Positions 1 to 11,979 of a DNA stretch of 64,000 nt are shown here, in pieces. A program made the translations under genes and the position numbers. The notes under the pieces are model-generated. The model was not told where the DNA came from. It did no database searches and saw only the letters and a list, made by a program, of their open reading frames with translations. Numbering within the stretch: the first letter of the stretch is position 1; every line of letters begins with the position of its first letter. Source of the DNA: Leptodactylus fallax (Eukaryota; Chordata; Amphibia; Anura; Leptodactylidae); assembly GCA_947044405.1 (NCBI GenBank), contig CAMRHE010000354.1, positions 124,001-188,000 of the forward strand, given 5' to 3'.

Positions 1-1057
1 CCTGTGTTTTTTCTATCATATCTTGCAGTCGGGCTTGCTAGCATCCTGCACAGCCAAGTATAGTCTGGTATTGGTAAGTGTGGCCTTTTTCTGTGAAGTT
101 TTTAAAAAAGACTCATACTCACCTTTCCTGTGTTCAACCTTGATGTCTGGTCTTCATTCCCAGGTGCCCCCAATATCTTCTGGCCTTTTTTCTGACTTCA
201 GCTGACCTGGGTCACCATTGAGGCCTTTGATTGGGCCTCAGAGGTCATGTGGGCAGGTGTAGATGTCATGATTAGAGATGGGTGAATCGGCTTGTAACAA
301 GCTGGTTTCCTCCAAAATAGTCCAAATTGTTCATTTTTCTCCAAAACCAAACAAATGGAGATTTGTCGCGGTTGAACTAAAATGGCCACTGCATTATACT
401 CTGGGATCTCTTAAGATCTCTTCAGAGGTAAAAGCCAAGGGGAGGTGAAAAAAAAACGTGACGTCATAGGCCTGTGATTGGTCTTTAGTGACATTCGTAG
501 GGTTGTTACTTCTGTTTTGGCCTGTTTAAGTCTGCCGAGTCCACAGAGACTCCACAAATAATTATACTTGCCTTCCTTCACCTCTTCTGGGCCAACTTTC
601 CGCATCCGTGGCGCTCTCCAGTTCCATTTCTGGGTAATGCCATGAACCCAGAGTCACCATTGAGGCCTGTGTTTGGTCCTTAGCAGTTACACGGGTCGTG
701 CCAAGCGCCGCGACCTTACTTTTGGTTCTATCTGAACTTGATTGACCTGAAACAAATCAGTGACCCCAGCCACCCAAAACAAATCTTGAGAGGTTCACCC
801 ATCTCTAGACATGGGACATGGAGAACAACAAGTAGTATAACCAATGGTCATATTAACTCATAGATAAGGAAAAATAATAATTCAGTCCACTCCAAGTACT
901 GTCCATTTACTCAATCACGTAGCCTGCCCACCCCAGACATCACCCCCATTATGTAGCCCAGAATCAGACAGGACAGGAAACAGTGTTCACTGTCGATAAT
1001 CATATGGAGGATAATTGAAAAAAAATAGTATATGTGTCTTAAAAAAAAAAAAAAAGT

Positions 1058-1129
1058 TAGCAGAGGATGGTTTCGATCCATCGACCTCTGGGTTATGGGC
1101 CCAGCACGCTTCCGCTGCGCCACTCTGCT
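1058..1129 (-). tRNA. Initiator tRNA-Met (CAT), unit 1, type A
   Basis: The 72-nt gene reads AGCAGAGTGGCGCAGCGGAA onward on the minus strand. It has the features of vertebrate initiator tRNA-Met: an A1:U72 pair at the top of the acceptor stem, three G:C pairs at the base of the anticodon stem (GGG/CCC flanking CCCATAA), and the T-loop ATCGAAA in place of the usual TTC. All stems pair. A long T run follows on the minus strand as the Pol III terminator. The T-loop box B and D-arm box A are internal promoter elements. It is identical to the copies at 4732, 8409 and 11908 and probably functional. Confidence 0.97.
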
Positions 1130-1699
1130 GTGTGGCCAAATCTGGCTGTGACTCCTTTAAGTGCCTATTCTAATGCATGCCCATGGGGGGTATCTAATGA
1201 CATTGCTTTCCTTGTCAGCTGTGTCTTTAAATAGCTATTCAAGGAGCTTTCAATAGACTGCAGTCACACATGCAGCATTGCTTATCTATCATAATAGTTC
1301 ATTAAAACACATTTATTCTACAATTTAAGTAAATCTCCCAGAATTCATTCTTATATCAGTAGGAGCTGATTCTTTTATAATCGTCTTGCTGTAAACATAA
1401 TACCAGAGCTGCAGTAAAGACTGACACAGTAATCTTCAGGCAAGAAAGTAGTAGAGATGAGTTCAACTCGTTTTTAGACCATGACAATTTTGGCTTTTGG
1501 GGTCAAAAGAATTTAAAAAGTTTTCACCTTGCTTTCTGTTGGTTTCTGAAAAAAGCATTTCTACCGCAGCTATTATTGATAATAAAAAAAATATTATATA
1601 TATATTTTTGATGGTAAAAAATCATCATTAAAGATGCTAAAAATTTATTGTACAGGCTGTTCTTGTGTTTAGTTAACTAAATTTTTTTTTTCAATCTCT

Positions 1700-1995
1700 T
1701 AGACAGGGATTCTTTACAGTAAGAGCAATGAGACTATGGAATCCGCTTCCCTGGGATGTTGTGGGGGTTGATCATTTGTGGTCCAAGAGGGTCCTGGATG
1801 TCTTTCTTGAAAGTAAAATATCACAAGTTATGGCGACTAGTACTGTGAGGTGGGAAGTTGATCTAAAGATTTTTTCAGATTGCTATATCTGAAGTTGGGA
1901 AGAATTTTTTTCCACTAATATGGGGCAATTGATGGCCACCCCATAGGGGTTATTTGCCTTTCTCTTGCATGGTAGGATGACAGGTTGACATAATA
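1700..1995 (+). repeat. LINE-like 3'-end relic, unit 1
   Basis: Translation of this stretch gives a run like FFTVRAMRLWNPLPWDV. It resembles the conserved end of CR1/L2/Jockey-type reverse transcriptase ORFs (F-x-VR-x-x-x-LWN-x-LP-x-x-VV). A stretch about a short Pro-Met-Gly-like tail follows, ending near GGATGACAGGTTGACA, as seen in other amphibian dispersed repeats. It is not an intact gene. The same relic occurs in the other units at matching places. Confidence 0.55.
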
Positions 1996-2308
1996 GATCA
2001 ATACATGGTTATTTCATCAAATATTACACAAAAAGGAAGGTGGTTTGGTGAGCATCCACCCTCCAGGCCAAAAATCTAATCTACACCGTGACCAAAAATA
2101 TAACCCTAAACTACTAGCTAAGCCCAAAAAGGCTAAAATAATTATTTATTATGTTCTTAGATAAGATCATTTATATGACGTGTATATCTATATTGTTTAT
2201 AAACAGAACAGTTTACTGCAAAGTCAATGATGAATAAAATGTATCATATATATTAACATGTTCGCTGTAGATAATCCTATGGAGGATAATTGGAAAAAAA
2301 AAAAAATT

Positions 2309-2380
2309 TAGCAGAGGATGGTTTCGCTCCATCGACCTCTGGGTTATGGGCCCAGCACGCTTCCGCTGCGCCACTCTGCT
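2309..2380 (-). tRNA. Initiator tRNA-Met (CAT), unit 1, type B, T-loop variant
   Basis: 72-nt initiator tRNA-Met on the minus strand. It differs from the canonical copies at one place: the T-loop reads AGCGAAA, not ATCGAAA (T55 to G). That base lies in box B and makes the conserved tertiary contact with the D-loop, so both transcription and folding may suffer. A T run follows on the minus strand. The flank upstream of the gene (GTAGGTGAAA on the minus strand) is unlike that of type A genes. Confidence 0.92.
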
Positions 2381-4731
2381 TTTCACCTACAAATATAATC
2401 AGCTTAAACTAAGTAAGATGAGTATTATCAGCAAGAGACCATATGTCAGGAGGTCACTGAGATGAGTCCTAGTACTAGTGCACATAACTACAGTCAACTC
2501 AAATTGCAATGTAAAAGTCAGAAAATATTTTCTTATCATTAGAGATGAGCGAACTGTCTCATAACTAACCAGCTTCATTATACATTTTCTAAAAATTTTA
2601 CGTTTAATCAAGGTTTATTAAATTTTTCAAGTACATAACATCAAAAAGTAATAAAGGGGGGAACAAAATGTTAAACAGGAAGCTGTGAAGCACCATAATG
2701 CAAGGTAAGCCAGGGCCACAGCCCCGGAAAACAGGACAGTCAGGAAGGTGCAGTGCAGGCTCTCGTAATAACACAACAAAAAAGAGAAGAAAAAAAGGGG
2801 CTGGAGCCTAGAGGGAGGGCTTCCTGAGATTTATCGCTCCCTTGGGGGCAGATGTGAGTAGGACCAGTCTAAAAATTTTCAGGCTTTGCGATTTGCCGTG
2901 TATGAATTATTATTATTCTCTGGGGTCTCTTCAGACTCCTCAGTATAATAACCAGAGGCCTACGAAGGTGCAGGAAATTACTAAAAGGGACATAATATAC
3001 AAAAAACATCACAGAAGACGGCCACACTTACCAATACCAGATGATACATGGCTGTGCGGGATGCTAGCAGGCCCCGATTGCAAGGTATGATAGAAAAAAC
3101 ACAGGTGCGACATACTAATGGAACATCCACTCACAACCCTAAAATCCATGAGGGGATGGATGCCTGCACTTCTATGCACACAAATACAACTTCTACAAGG
3201 CAATGTCACATGATATTGTGAGGGGCACAGCCCCAGAGAACAGCCTATTGGTCACGCCCCACACCATTAGATCAGGCGGGCTGCCTAGCACCTTAATACG
3301 TGCAGCTAAACAGTAGCAGCACCCTGAGGTGCACGGATTAGGGTGCTGGGATTTTAGGGGTGTGAGTGGTGTTTCCATTAGCATGTTACACCTGTGTTTT
3401 TTCTATCATATCTTGCAGTCGGGCTTGCTAGCATCCTGCACAGCCAAGTATAATCTGGTATTGGGGAAGTGTGGCCTTTTTCTGTAAAATTTTTTAAAAA
3501 GACTCATACTCACCTTTCCTGTGTTCAGCCTTGATGTCCGGTCTTCATTTCCAGGTGCTCCCAATATCTTCTGGCCTTTTTGCTGACATCAGCAGACCTG
3601 GGTCACCGTTGAGGCCTTTGATTGGGCCTCAGAGGTCACGTCTTTTCAGACCCCAGAGTATAATAGATGGAGGCCCAGGGGAGGTGAAAAAAAAAAAAAA
3701 AAACACTCATACTCACCTTCTATCATCTCTCTTGGGCCTCTTTGTGGCGTCCGGTGCTCTTCTGTGACAAGTGCTGTTTTGTGTCTATACAGTAACTCAC
3801 TAGATTCGTACTGAGCAGGCTTCGGTGAAGAGACATGGGTAGAGATGGGCGAACCAATTTGGAACAGATAGGAATATACTCTTCAGACCCCAGACTAGGC
3901 CCAGGGGAGGTGTAAAAAAAAAATAACAAACAATTATACTCACCTTCTTTCTCCTCTCCTGGGCCACCTTTGCGCATCTGTGGCGCTCTCCAGTTCCACC
4001 TCTGGGTAATGTCATGCACCCAGAGTCACCATTGAGGCCTGTGATTGGGCCTTAGCAGTTACACGGATCGTGCCAAGCGTCGTGACCTTACTTTTGGTTC
4101 TATCTGAACTTGATCGACTTGAAACGAATCAGGGACTAACTCATAGATACTGAAAATAAATAATTCAGTCCACTATAAGTCCTGTCCACTTGCTCAATCA
4201 CGTAGCCTTCCCACCCCAGACATCCCCCCAGTTATGTAGCCCAGAATCAGACAGGACAGGAAACACTGCCTGTATATGTGGCCCTGACATGGCAGCCCTG
4301 GGTCCGGTGTTGGTAACAGCTGACCGCGCAGGTTGGGGACTATGGTGCAGTGCAACAAAGAGTCAGACAAAAGCAGAGTATGCATACAGGCCGAGGTTTA
4401 GATCAAGTATGTAAATGTATATACGGAACTTAAAATTCTAAGAAACATTTTCAATACATATATACAAAAAAGCAATAAATACCACACTGAACAGTTTGCT
4501 ATATGATGGTCATTATTTTATGTTATTACATAAATGTCCTGAGATAACTTCATTTCTATGACTTGTGTATCTATATTGTTTATAAACAGCGCAGTTTTGT
4601 GCAACATCAATGAAATAAATATCAAGTAAAATTTATCATTTAAACTAATATGGTCACTGTAAATAATTATATGGAGGATAACATAAAAAAATACTTTTTT
4701 TTTTTCTTAAAGTAAAAAAAAAAAAAAAAGT

Positions 4732-4803
4732 TAGCAGAGGATGGTTTCGATCCATCGACCTCTGGGTTATGGGCCCAGCACGCTTCCGCTGCGCCACTCT
4801 GCT
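4732..4803 (-). tRNA. Initiator tRNA-Met (CAT), unit 2, type A
   Basis: 72-nt canonical vertebrate initiator tRNA-Met on the minus strand, identical to 1058-1129. A run of Ts just past the gene on the minus strand (As at 4714-4729 on plus) is the terminator. Its 5' flank (the plus-strand sequence to the right) is kept in all type A copies for over 150 bp, including a TTTAAATAG motif near 4910 that could be an upstream element. Confidence 0.97.
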
Positions 4804-5373
4804 GTGTGGCCAAATCTGGCTGTGACTCCTTTAAGTGCCTATTCTAATGCATGCCCATGGGGGGTATTTAATGACATTGCTTTCCTTGTCAGCTGTGTCT
4901 TTAAATAGCTATTCAAGGAGCTTTCAATAGACTGCAGTCACACATGCAGCATTGCTTATCTATCATAATAGTTCATTAAAACACATTTATTCTACAATTT
5001 AAGTAAATCTCCCAGAATTCATTCTTATATCAGTAGGAGCTGATTCTTTTATAATCGTCTTGCTGTAAACATAATACCAGAGCTGCAGTAAAGACTGACA
5101 CAGTAATCTTCAGGCAAGAAAGTAGCAGAGATGAGTTCAACTCGTTTTTAGACCACGACAATTTTGGCTTTCGGGGTCAGAAGAATTTAAAAAATGTTTG
5201 CCTTGTTTTCTGTTGATTGCTGAAAAAAGCAATTCTACCGCAGCTATTATTGATAATAAAAAAAATATTATATATATATTTTTGATGGCAAAAAATCATC
5301 ATTAAAGATGCTAAAAATTTATTGTACAGGCTGTTCTTGTGTTTAGTTAACTAAATTTTTTTTTTCAATCTCT

Positions 5374-5665
5374 TAGACAGGGATTCTTTACAGTAAGAGC
5401 AATGAGACTATGGAATCCGCTTCCCTGGGATGTTGTGGGGGTTGATCATTTGTGGTCCAAGAGGGTCCTGGATGTCTTTCTTGAAAGTAAAATATCACAA
5501 GTTATGGCGACTAGTACTTTAAGATGGGAGTTGATCTAAAGATTTATTCAGATTGCTATATCTGGAGTTGGGAAGAATTTTTTTCCACTAATATGGGGCA
5601 ATTGATGGCCACCCCATAGGGGTTATTTGCTTTTCTCTTGTCTACATGGTAGGATGACAGGTTGA
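5374..5665 (+). repeat. LINE-like 3'-end relic, unit 2
   Basis: Copy of the relic at 1700-1995, with the same LWNPLPWDV coding trace. It carries a few extra substitutions and a 4-bp difference near 5640. Not a gene. Confidence 0.55.
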
Positions 5666-5985
5666 CATAATAGATCAATACATGGTTATTTCATCAAATA
5701 TTACACAAAAAGAAAGGTGGTTTGGTGAGCATCCACCCTCCAGGCCAAAAATCTAATCTACACCGTGACCAAAAATATAACCCTAAACTACTAGCTAAGC
5801 CCAAAAAGGCTAAAATAATTATTTATTATGTTCTTAGATAAGATCATTTATATGACGTGTATATCTATATTGTTTATAAACAGAACAGTTTACTGCAAAG
5901 TCAATGATGAATAAAATGTATCATATATATTAACATGTTCGCTGTAGATAATCCTATGGAGGATAATTGGAAAAAAAAAAAAATT

Positions 5986-6057
5986 TAGCAGAGGATGGTT
6001 TTGATCCATCGACCTCTGGGTTATGGGCCCAGCACGCTTCCGCTGCGCCACTCTGCT
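5986..6057 (-). tRNA. Initiator tRNA-Met (CAT), unit 2, type B, T-loop variant
   Basis: 72-nt initiator tRNA-Met on the minus strand with one change from canonical: the T-loop reads ATCAAAA (G57 to A). This lies within box B. A T run follows as terminator. The change differs from those in the type B copies at 2309 and 9657. Confidence 0.92.
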
Positions 6058-8408
6058 TTCTGCCTACAAATATAATCAGCTTAAACTAAGTAAGATGAGT
6101 ATTATCAGCAAGAGACCATATGTCAGGAGGTCACTGAGATGAGTCCTAGTACTAGTGCACATAACTACAGTCAACTCAAATTGCAATGTAAAAGTCAGAA
6201 AATATTTTCTTATCATTAGAGATGAGCGAACTGTCTCATAACTAACCAGCTTATTTATACATTTTCTAAAAATTTTACGTTTAATCAAGGTTTATTAAAT
6301 TTTTCAAGTACATAACATCAAAAAGTAATAAAGGGGGGAACAAAATGTTAAACAGGAAGCTGTGAAGCACCATAATGCAAGGTAAGCCAGGGCCACAGCC
6401 CGGAAAACAGGACAGTCAGGAAGGTGCAGTGCAGGCTCTCGTAATAACACAACAAAAAAGAGAAGAAAAAAAGGGGCTGGAGCCTAGAGGGAGGGCTTCC
6501 TGAGATTTATCGCTCCCTTGGGGGAAGATGTGAGTAGGACCAGTCTAAAAATTTTCAGGCATTGCGATTTGCCGTGTATGAATTATTATTATTCTCTGGG
6601 GTCTCTTCAGACTCCTCAGTATAATAACCAGAGGCCTACGAAGGTGCAGGAAATTACTAAAAGGGACATAATATACAAAAAACATCACAGAAGACGGCCA
6701 CACTTACCAATACCAGATGATACATGGCTGTGCGGGATGCTAGCAGGCCCCGATTGCAAGGTATGATAGAAAAAACACAGGTTCGACATACTAATGGAAC
6801 ATCCACTCACAACCCTAAAATCCATGAGGGGATGGATGCCTGCACTTCTATGCACACAAATACAACTTCTACAAGGCAATGTCACATGATATTGTGAGGG
6901 GCACAGCCCCAGAGAACAGCCTATTGGTCACGCCCCACACCATTAGATCAGGCGGGCTGCCTAGCACCTTAATACGTGCAGCTAAACAGTAGCAGCACCC
7001 TGAGGTGCACGGATTAGGGTGCTGGGATTTTAGGGGTGTGAGTGGTGTTTCCATTAGCATGTTACACCTGTGTTTTTTCTATCATATCTTGCAGTCGGGC
7101 TTGCTAGCATCCTGCACAGCCAAGTATAATCTGGTATTGGGGAAGTGTGGCCTTTTTCTGTAAAATTTTTTTAAAAAGACTCATACTCACCTTTCCTGTG
7201 TTCAGCCTTGATGTCCGGTCTTCATTTCCAGGTGCTCCCAATATCTTCTGGCCTTTTTGCTGACATCAGCAGACCTGGGTCACCGTTGAGGCCTTTGATT
7301 GGGCCTCAGAGGTCACGTCTTTTCAGACCCCAGAGTATAATAGATGGAGGCCCAGGGGAGGTGAAAAAAAAAAAAAAAAACACTCATACTCACCTTCTAT
7401 CATCTCTCTTGGGCCTCTTTGTGGCGTCCGGTGCTCTTCTGTGACAAGTGCTGTTTTGTGTCTATACAGTAACTCACTAGATTCGTACTGAGCAGGCTTC
7501 GGTGAAGAGACATGGGTAGAGATGGGCGAACCAATTTGGAACAGATAGGAATATACTCTTCAGACCCCAGACTAGGCCCAGGGGAGGTGTAAAAAAAAAT
7601 AACAAACAATTATACTCACCTTCTTTCTCCTCTCCTGGGCCACCTTTCCACATCTGTGGCGCTCTCCAGTTCCACCTCTGGGTAATGTCATGCACCCAGA
7701 GTCACCATTGAGGCTTGTGATTGGGCCTTAGCAGTTACACGGGTCGTGCCAAGCGTCGTGACCTTACTTTTGGTTCTATCTGAACTTGATCGACTTGAAA
7801 CGAATCAGGGACTAACTCATAGATACTGAAAATAAATAATTCAGTCCACTATAAGTCCTGTCCACTTGCTCAATCACGTAGCCTTCCCACCCCAGACATC
7901 CCCCCAGTTATGTAGCCCAGAATCAGACAGGACAGGAAACACTGCCTGTATATGTGGCCCTGACATGGCAGCCCTGGGTCCGGTGTTGGTAACAGCTGAC
8001 CGCGCAGGTTGGGGACTATGGTGCAGTGCAACAAAGAGTCAGACAAAAGCAGAGTGTGCATACAGGCCGAGGTTTAGATCAAGTATGTAAATGTATATAC
8101 GGAACTTAAAATTCTAAGAAACATTTTCAATACATATATACAAAAAAGCAATAAATACCACACTGAACAGTTTGCTATATGATGGTCATTATTTTATGTT
8201 ATTACATAAATGTCCTGAGATAACTTCATTTCTATGACTTGTGTATCTATATTGTTTATAAACAGCGCAGTTTTGTGCAACATCAATGAAATAAATATCA
8301 AGTAAAATTTATCATTTAAACTAATATGGTCACTGTAAATAATTATATGGAGGATAACATAAAAAAATACTTTTTTTTTTCTTAAAGTAAAAAAAAAAAA
8401 AAAAAAGT

Positions 8409-8480
8409 TAGCAGAGGATGGTTTCGATCCATCGACCTCTGGGTTATGGGCCCAGCACGCTTCCGCTGCGCCACTCTGCT
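8409..8480 (-). tRNA. Initiator tRNA-Met (CAT), unit 3, type A
   Basis: 72-nt canonical initiator tRNA-Met on the minus strand, identical to 1058-1129 and 4732-4803, with a long T-run terminator on the minus strand. Confidence 0.97.
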
Positions 8481-9047
8481 GTGTGGCCAAAACTGGCTGT
8501 GACTCCTTTAAGTGCCTATTCTAATGCATGCCCTTGGGGGTATTCAATGACATTGCTTTCCTTGTCAGCTGTGTCTTTAAATAGCTATTCCAGGAGCTTT
8601 CAATAGACTGCAGTCACACATGCAGCATTGCTTATCTATCATAATAGTTCATTAAAACACATTTATTCTACAATTTAAGTAAATCTCCCAGAATTCATTC
8701 TTATATCAGTAGGAGCTGATTCTTTTATAATCGTCTTGCTGTAAACATAATACCAGAGCTGCAGTAAAGACTGACACAGTAATCTTCAGGCAAGAAAGTA
8801 GCAGAGATGAGTTCAACTCGTTTTTAGACCACGACAATTTTGGCTTTCGGGGTCAGAAGAATTTAAAAAATGTTTGCCTTGTTTTCTGTTGGTTGCTGAA
8901 AAAAGCAATTCTACTGCAGCTATTATTGATAATAAAAAAAATATTATATATATATTTTTGATGGCAAAAAATCATCATTAAAGATGCTAAAAATTTATTG
9001 TACAGGCTGTTCTTGTGTTTATTTAACTAATTTTTTTTTTTCAATCT

Positions 9048-9335
9048 CTTAGACAGGGATTCTTTACAGTAAGAGCAATGAGACTATGGAATCCGCTTCC
9101 CTGGGATGTTGTGGGGGTTGATCATTTGTGGTCCAAGAGGGTCCTGGATGTCTTTCTTGAAAGTAAAATATCACAAGTTATGGCGACTAGTACTTTAAGA
9201 TGGGAGTTGATCTAAAGATTTATTCAGATTGCTATATCTGGAGTTGGGAAGAATTTTTTTCCACTAATATGGGGCAATTGATGGCCACCCCATAGGGGTT
9301 ATTTGCCTTTCTCTTGCATGGTAGGATGACAGGTT
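9048..9335 (+). repeat. LINE-like 3'-end relic, unit 3
   Basis: Third plus-strand copy of the relic with the LWNPLPWDV coding trace; see the entry at 1700. Not a gene. Confidence 0.55.
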
Positions 9336-9656
9336 GACATAATAGATCAATACATGGTTATTTCATCAAATATTACACAAAAAGGAAGGTGGTTTGGTGA
9401 GCATCCACCCTCCAGGCCAAAAATCTAATCTACACCGTGACCAAAAATATAACCCTAAACTACTAGCTAAGCCCAAAAAGGCTAAAATAATTATTTATTA
9501 TGTTCTTAGATAAGATCATTTATATGACGTGTATATCTATATTGTTTATAAACAGAACAGTTTACTGCAAAGTCAATGATGAATAAAATGTATCATATAT
9601 ATTAACATGTTTGCTGTAGATAATCCTATGGAGGATAATTGGAAAAAAAAAAAATT

Positions 9657-9728
9657 TAGCAGAGGATGGTTTCGATCCATCGACCTCTGGGTTATGGGCC
9701 CATCACGCTTCCGCTGCGCCACTCTGCT
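9657..9728 (-). tRNA. Initiator tRNA-Met (CAT), unit 3, type B, anticodon-stem variant
   Basis: 72-nt initiator tRNA-Met on the minus strand with one change: C27 to A (GCGTGATGGGCCC instead of GCGTGCTGGGCCC). It breaks the top pair of the anticodon stem (27-43), leaving A opposite G. Box B is intact and a T run follows. Transcription may persist but the product could be less stable. Confidence 0.92.
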
Positions 9729-10001
9729 TTCTGCCTTCAAAGACAAGCAGCTTGTACTGTTGCCACTTCAGAGAAGTAAGTAATATGACAGTATTATCAG
9801 TAAGACAACATATGTTATAAGGTGAGATAAGAACTTATATGGAGTCATGAATAATACGAATATATAGATGAAGGATTTCTGTGCTTAGTCGTAATGAACT
9901 GTATCATTGCCTTACAGGTCTGTTTCCTGTGGTTAGTCTTTGTAATCTCTATTATGAATCGGTCCCTTACTCAAAAATGCGTTACTAGCCTTTTCTAAAT
10001 A

Positions 10002-10232
10002 TTACAAAATTTATTTCTTAATTTATGTTTTTTTGGGGGGTTTTTTGAGCCAACTAACTAAAATAAAATTACAAAATTCATTTCTTAATTTATGTTTTTT
10101 TGGTTTTTTTTTAGAGCCAACTAACTAAAATAAAATTACAAAATTCATTTCTTAATTTATGTTTTTTTGGGTTTTTTTTTAGAGCCAACTAACTAAAATA
10201 AAATTACAAAATTCATTTCTTAATTTCTCCTT
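10002..10232. repeat. 67-bp tandem repeat, 3.4 copies
   Basis: The block from TTACAAAATTCATTTC to GAGCCAACTAACTAAAAT recurs with starts at 10002, 10069, 10136 and 10204, so the period is 67-68 bp. Copies differ mainly in the length and composition of the T/G run in the middle. Flanking sequence at 9740-10001 and 10233-10885 is AT-rich, with no gene seen. A short piece near 10676-10740 (AAGTCCATCCATCAAGTCCA) belongs to the dispersed family also found at 14545-14690. Confidence 0.9.
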
Positions 10233-11052
10233 TTTGATAGAGCCAATAAAGTACATAGAGAATCCCACAACGGCTTCTAAATATTACATAATGAATTACT
10301 TAATTTCTCCTTTTTGATACCATGGAAACGTATATCAAAGATCCCACGACGATTTCTTAGTTATCAAACTCCTTGTTGGGTAACTTTACAATAGAAAATA
10401 GTCTTAAAAAGGTAATCTCCTAAAATAAGATAAAAAACACAAACCAAGAATTTCTAAAAAAAAAAAAAAACCCTGTAGATAAATTAGATAGACACTTCTT
10501 AAAGTGGTTTACCAAGATCACTCGGCTTAGGCTTAGGATATGCAGTCAATATTAGATCAGTGGGGGTCTGACACATGGCACCCCTGCCGATCAGTGATCT
10601 AATAATTGTTTACACTGCTTCATACACCAAAATGCTCTATACTTACAGGCAGATGATCTGGGTATTGTAGCTTTGTCTCTTTCAAGTAACATAGTAGATA
10701 AGATTAAATAAAGTCCATCCATCAAGTCCATCATCCTAACAATTAAAAACTATACATGGGCCTAAACACAAAACTATTTTAAAAAATAATAATAAAAAAA
10801 CATATTAGGAGATCATCAAATTCTGTATTTGGTTTTTATTTTTTTTTTTTAATTTTTGTTTGTTTTTTATGTTTTAGTCCATTTAAGGTTTTTAATTATT
10901 TTAACATTTTTGGGCTTAGCTAGTAGCTTAGGGTTATATTTTTGGTCACGGTGTAGATTGTATTTTTGACCTGGAGGGTGCATGCTCACCAAACCACCTT
11001 CCTTTTTGTGTAATATTTGATGAAATAACCATGTATTGATCTATTATGTCAA

Positions 11053-11343
11053 CCTGTCATCCTACCATGCAAGAGAAAGGCAAATAACCCCTATGGGGTG
11101 GCCATCAATTGCCCCATATTAGTGGAAAAAAATTCTTCCCAACTTCAGATATAGCAATCTGAAAAAATCTTTAGATCAACTTCCCACCTCACAGTACTAG
11201 TTGCCATAACTTGTGATATTTTACTTTCAAGAAAGACATCCAGGACCCTCTTGGACCACAAATGATCAACCCCCACAACATCCCAGGGAAGCGGATTCCA
11301 TAGTCTCATTGCTCTTACTGTAAAGAATCCCTGTCTAAGAGAC
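11053..11343 (-). repeat. LINE-like 3'-end relic, inverted copy
   Basis: Minus-strand copy of the relic. Here the frame stays open from 11513 to 11145, through RQGFFTVRAMRLWNPLPWDV, giving a 122-aa ORF. It is still only a fragment of a reverse-transcriptase tail without catalytic motifs. Confidence 0.55.
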
Positions 11344-11907
11344 TGAAAAAAAAAATTAGTTAAATAAACACAAGAACAGCCTGTACAATAAATTTTTAGC
11401 ATCTTTAATGATGATTTTTTGCCATCAAAAATATATATATAATATTTTTTTTTATTATCAATAATAGCTGCAGTAGAATTGCTTTTTTCAGCAACCAACA
11501 GAAAACAAGGCAAACATTTTTTAAATTCTTCTGACCCCGAAAGCCAAAATTGTCGTGGTCTAAAAACGGGTTGAACTCATCTCTGCTACTTTCTTGCCTG
11601 AAGATTACTGTGTCAGTCTTTACTGCAGCTCTGGTATTATTTTTACAGCAAGACGATTATAAAAGAATCAGCTCCTACTGATATAAGAATGAATTCTGGG
11701 AGATTTACTTAAATTGTAGAATAAATGTGTTTTAATGAACTATTATGATAGATAAGCAATGCTGCATGTGTGACTGCAGTCTATTGAAAGCTCCTTGAAT
11801 AGCTATTTAAAGACACAGCTGACAAGGAAAGCAATGTCATTAAATACCCCCCATGGGCATGCATTAGAATAGGCACTTAAAGGAGTAACAGCCACATTTA
11901 TCCACAT

Positions 11908-11979
11908 AGCAGAGTGGCGCAGCGGAAGCGTGCTGGGCCCATAACCCAGAGGTCGATGGATCGAAACCATCCTCTGCTA
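11908..11979 (+). tRNA. Initiator tRNA-Met (CAT), inverted copy, type A
   Basis: 72-nt canonical vertebrate initiator tRNA-Met on the plus strand. It begins AGCAGAGTGGCGCAGCGGAA and ends with CCTCTGCTA, followed by a long T run from 11982 as terminator. Sequence is identical to the type A copies on the other strand, so it keeps the perfect form after inversion. Confidence 0.97.

Larger units (their letters stand above)
1..3390. repeat. Tandem segmental unit 1 (two tRNA-iMet genes)
   Basis: First of three head-to-tail units. Base 1 onward matches 3391 onward and 7067 onward. The distance between matching points is 3390 bp at the left edge but 3674 bp at the first tRNA gene, so this unit lacks about 285 bp that units 2 and 3 have. 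The difference lies near 260-600, where units 2 and 3 carry an extra block ending in a run of As and an extra copy of the AGACCCCAGAGTATAATA module. It holds two initiator tRNA genes, a LINE-like relic, and pieces of a dispersed repeat with GGCCCAGGGGAGGTG, TACTCACCT and GATTGGGCCT motifs. The left edge of the unit is cut by the window. Confidence 0.9.
3391..7066. repeat. Tandem segmental unit 2 (two tRNA-iMet genes)
   Basis: Complete 3676-bp unit. It matches unit 3 base for base over long stretches, with scattered substitutions and one-base length changes in A runs (for example near 3688 and 7368). It carries tRNA-iMet genes at 4732 and 5986. Between and around them are a LINE-like relic (5374-5665) and several pieces of the GGCCCAGGGGAGGTG repeat family. 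Small ORFs in it repeat in unit 3 but have no recognisable product. Confidence 0.95.
7067..9740. repeat. Tandem segmental unit 3 (partial; two tRNA-iMet genes)
   Basis: Third unit, offset 3676-3677 bp from unit 2. Similarity stops just past the second tRNA gene: after 9735 the sequence (CTTCAAAGACAAGCAGC) no longer follows the 6061-6100 pattern. So the tandem array ends here on the right. It holds tRNA genes at 8409 and 9657 and a LINE-like relic at 9048-9335. Confidence 0.93.

Noticed and set aside
2842..3090. 82-aa ORF that recurs at 6518-6766
   Set aside because: It is repeated only because the tandem unit is; no domain and the frame crosses dispersed-repeat motifs.
3700..3960. TATACTCACCTT motifs that resemble a U1 snRNA start
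   Set aside because: They recur inside a dispersed repeat and are not followed by U1 sequence.
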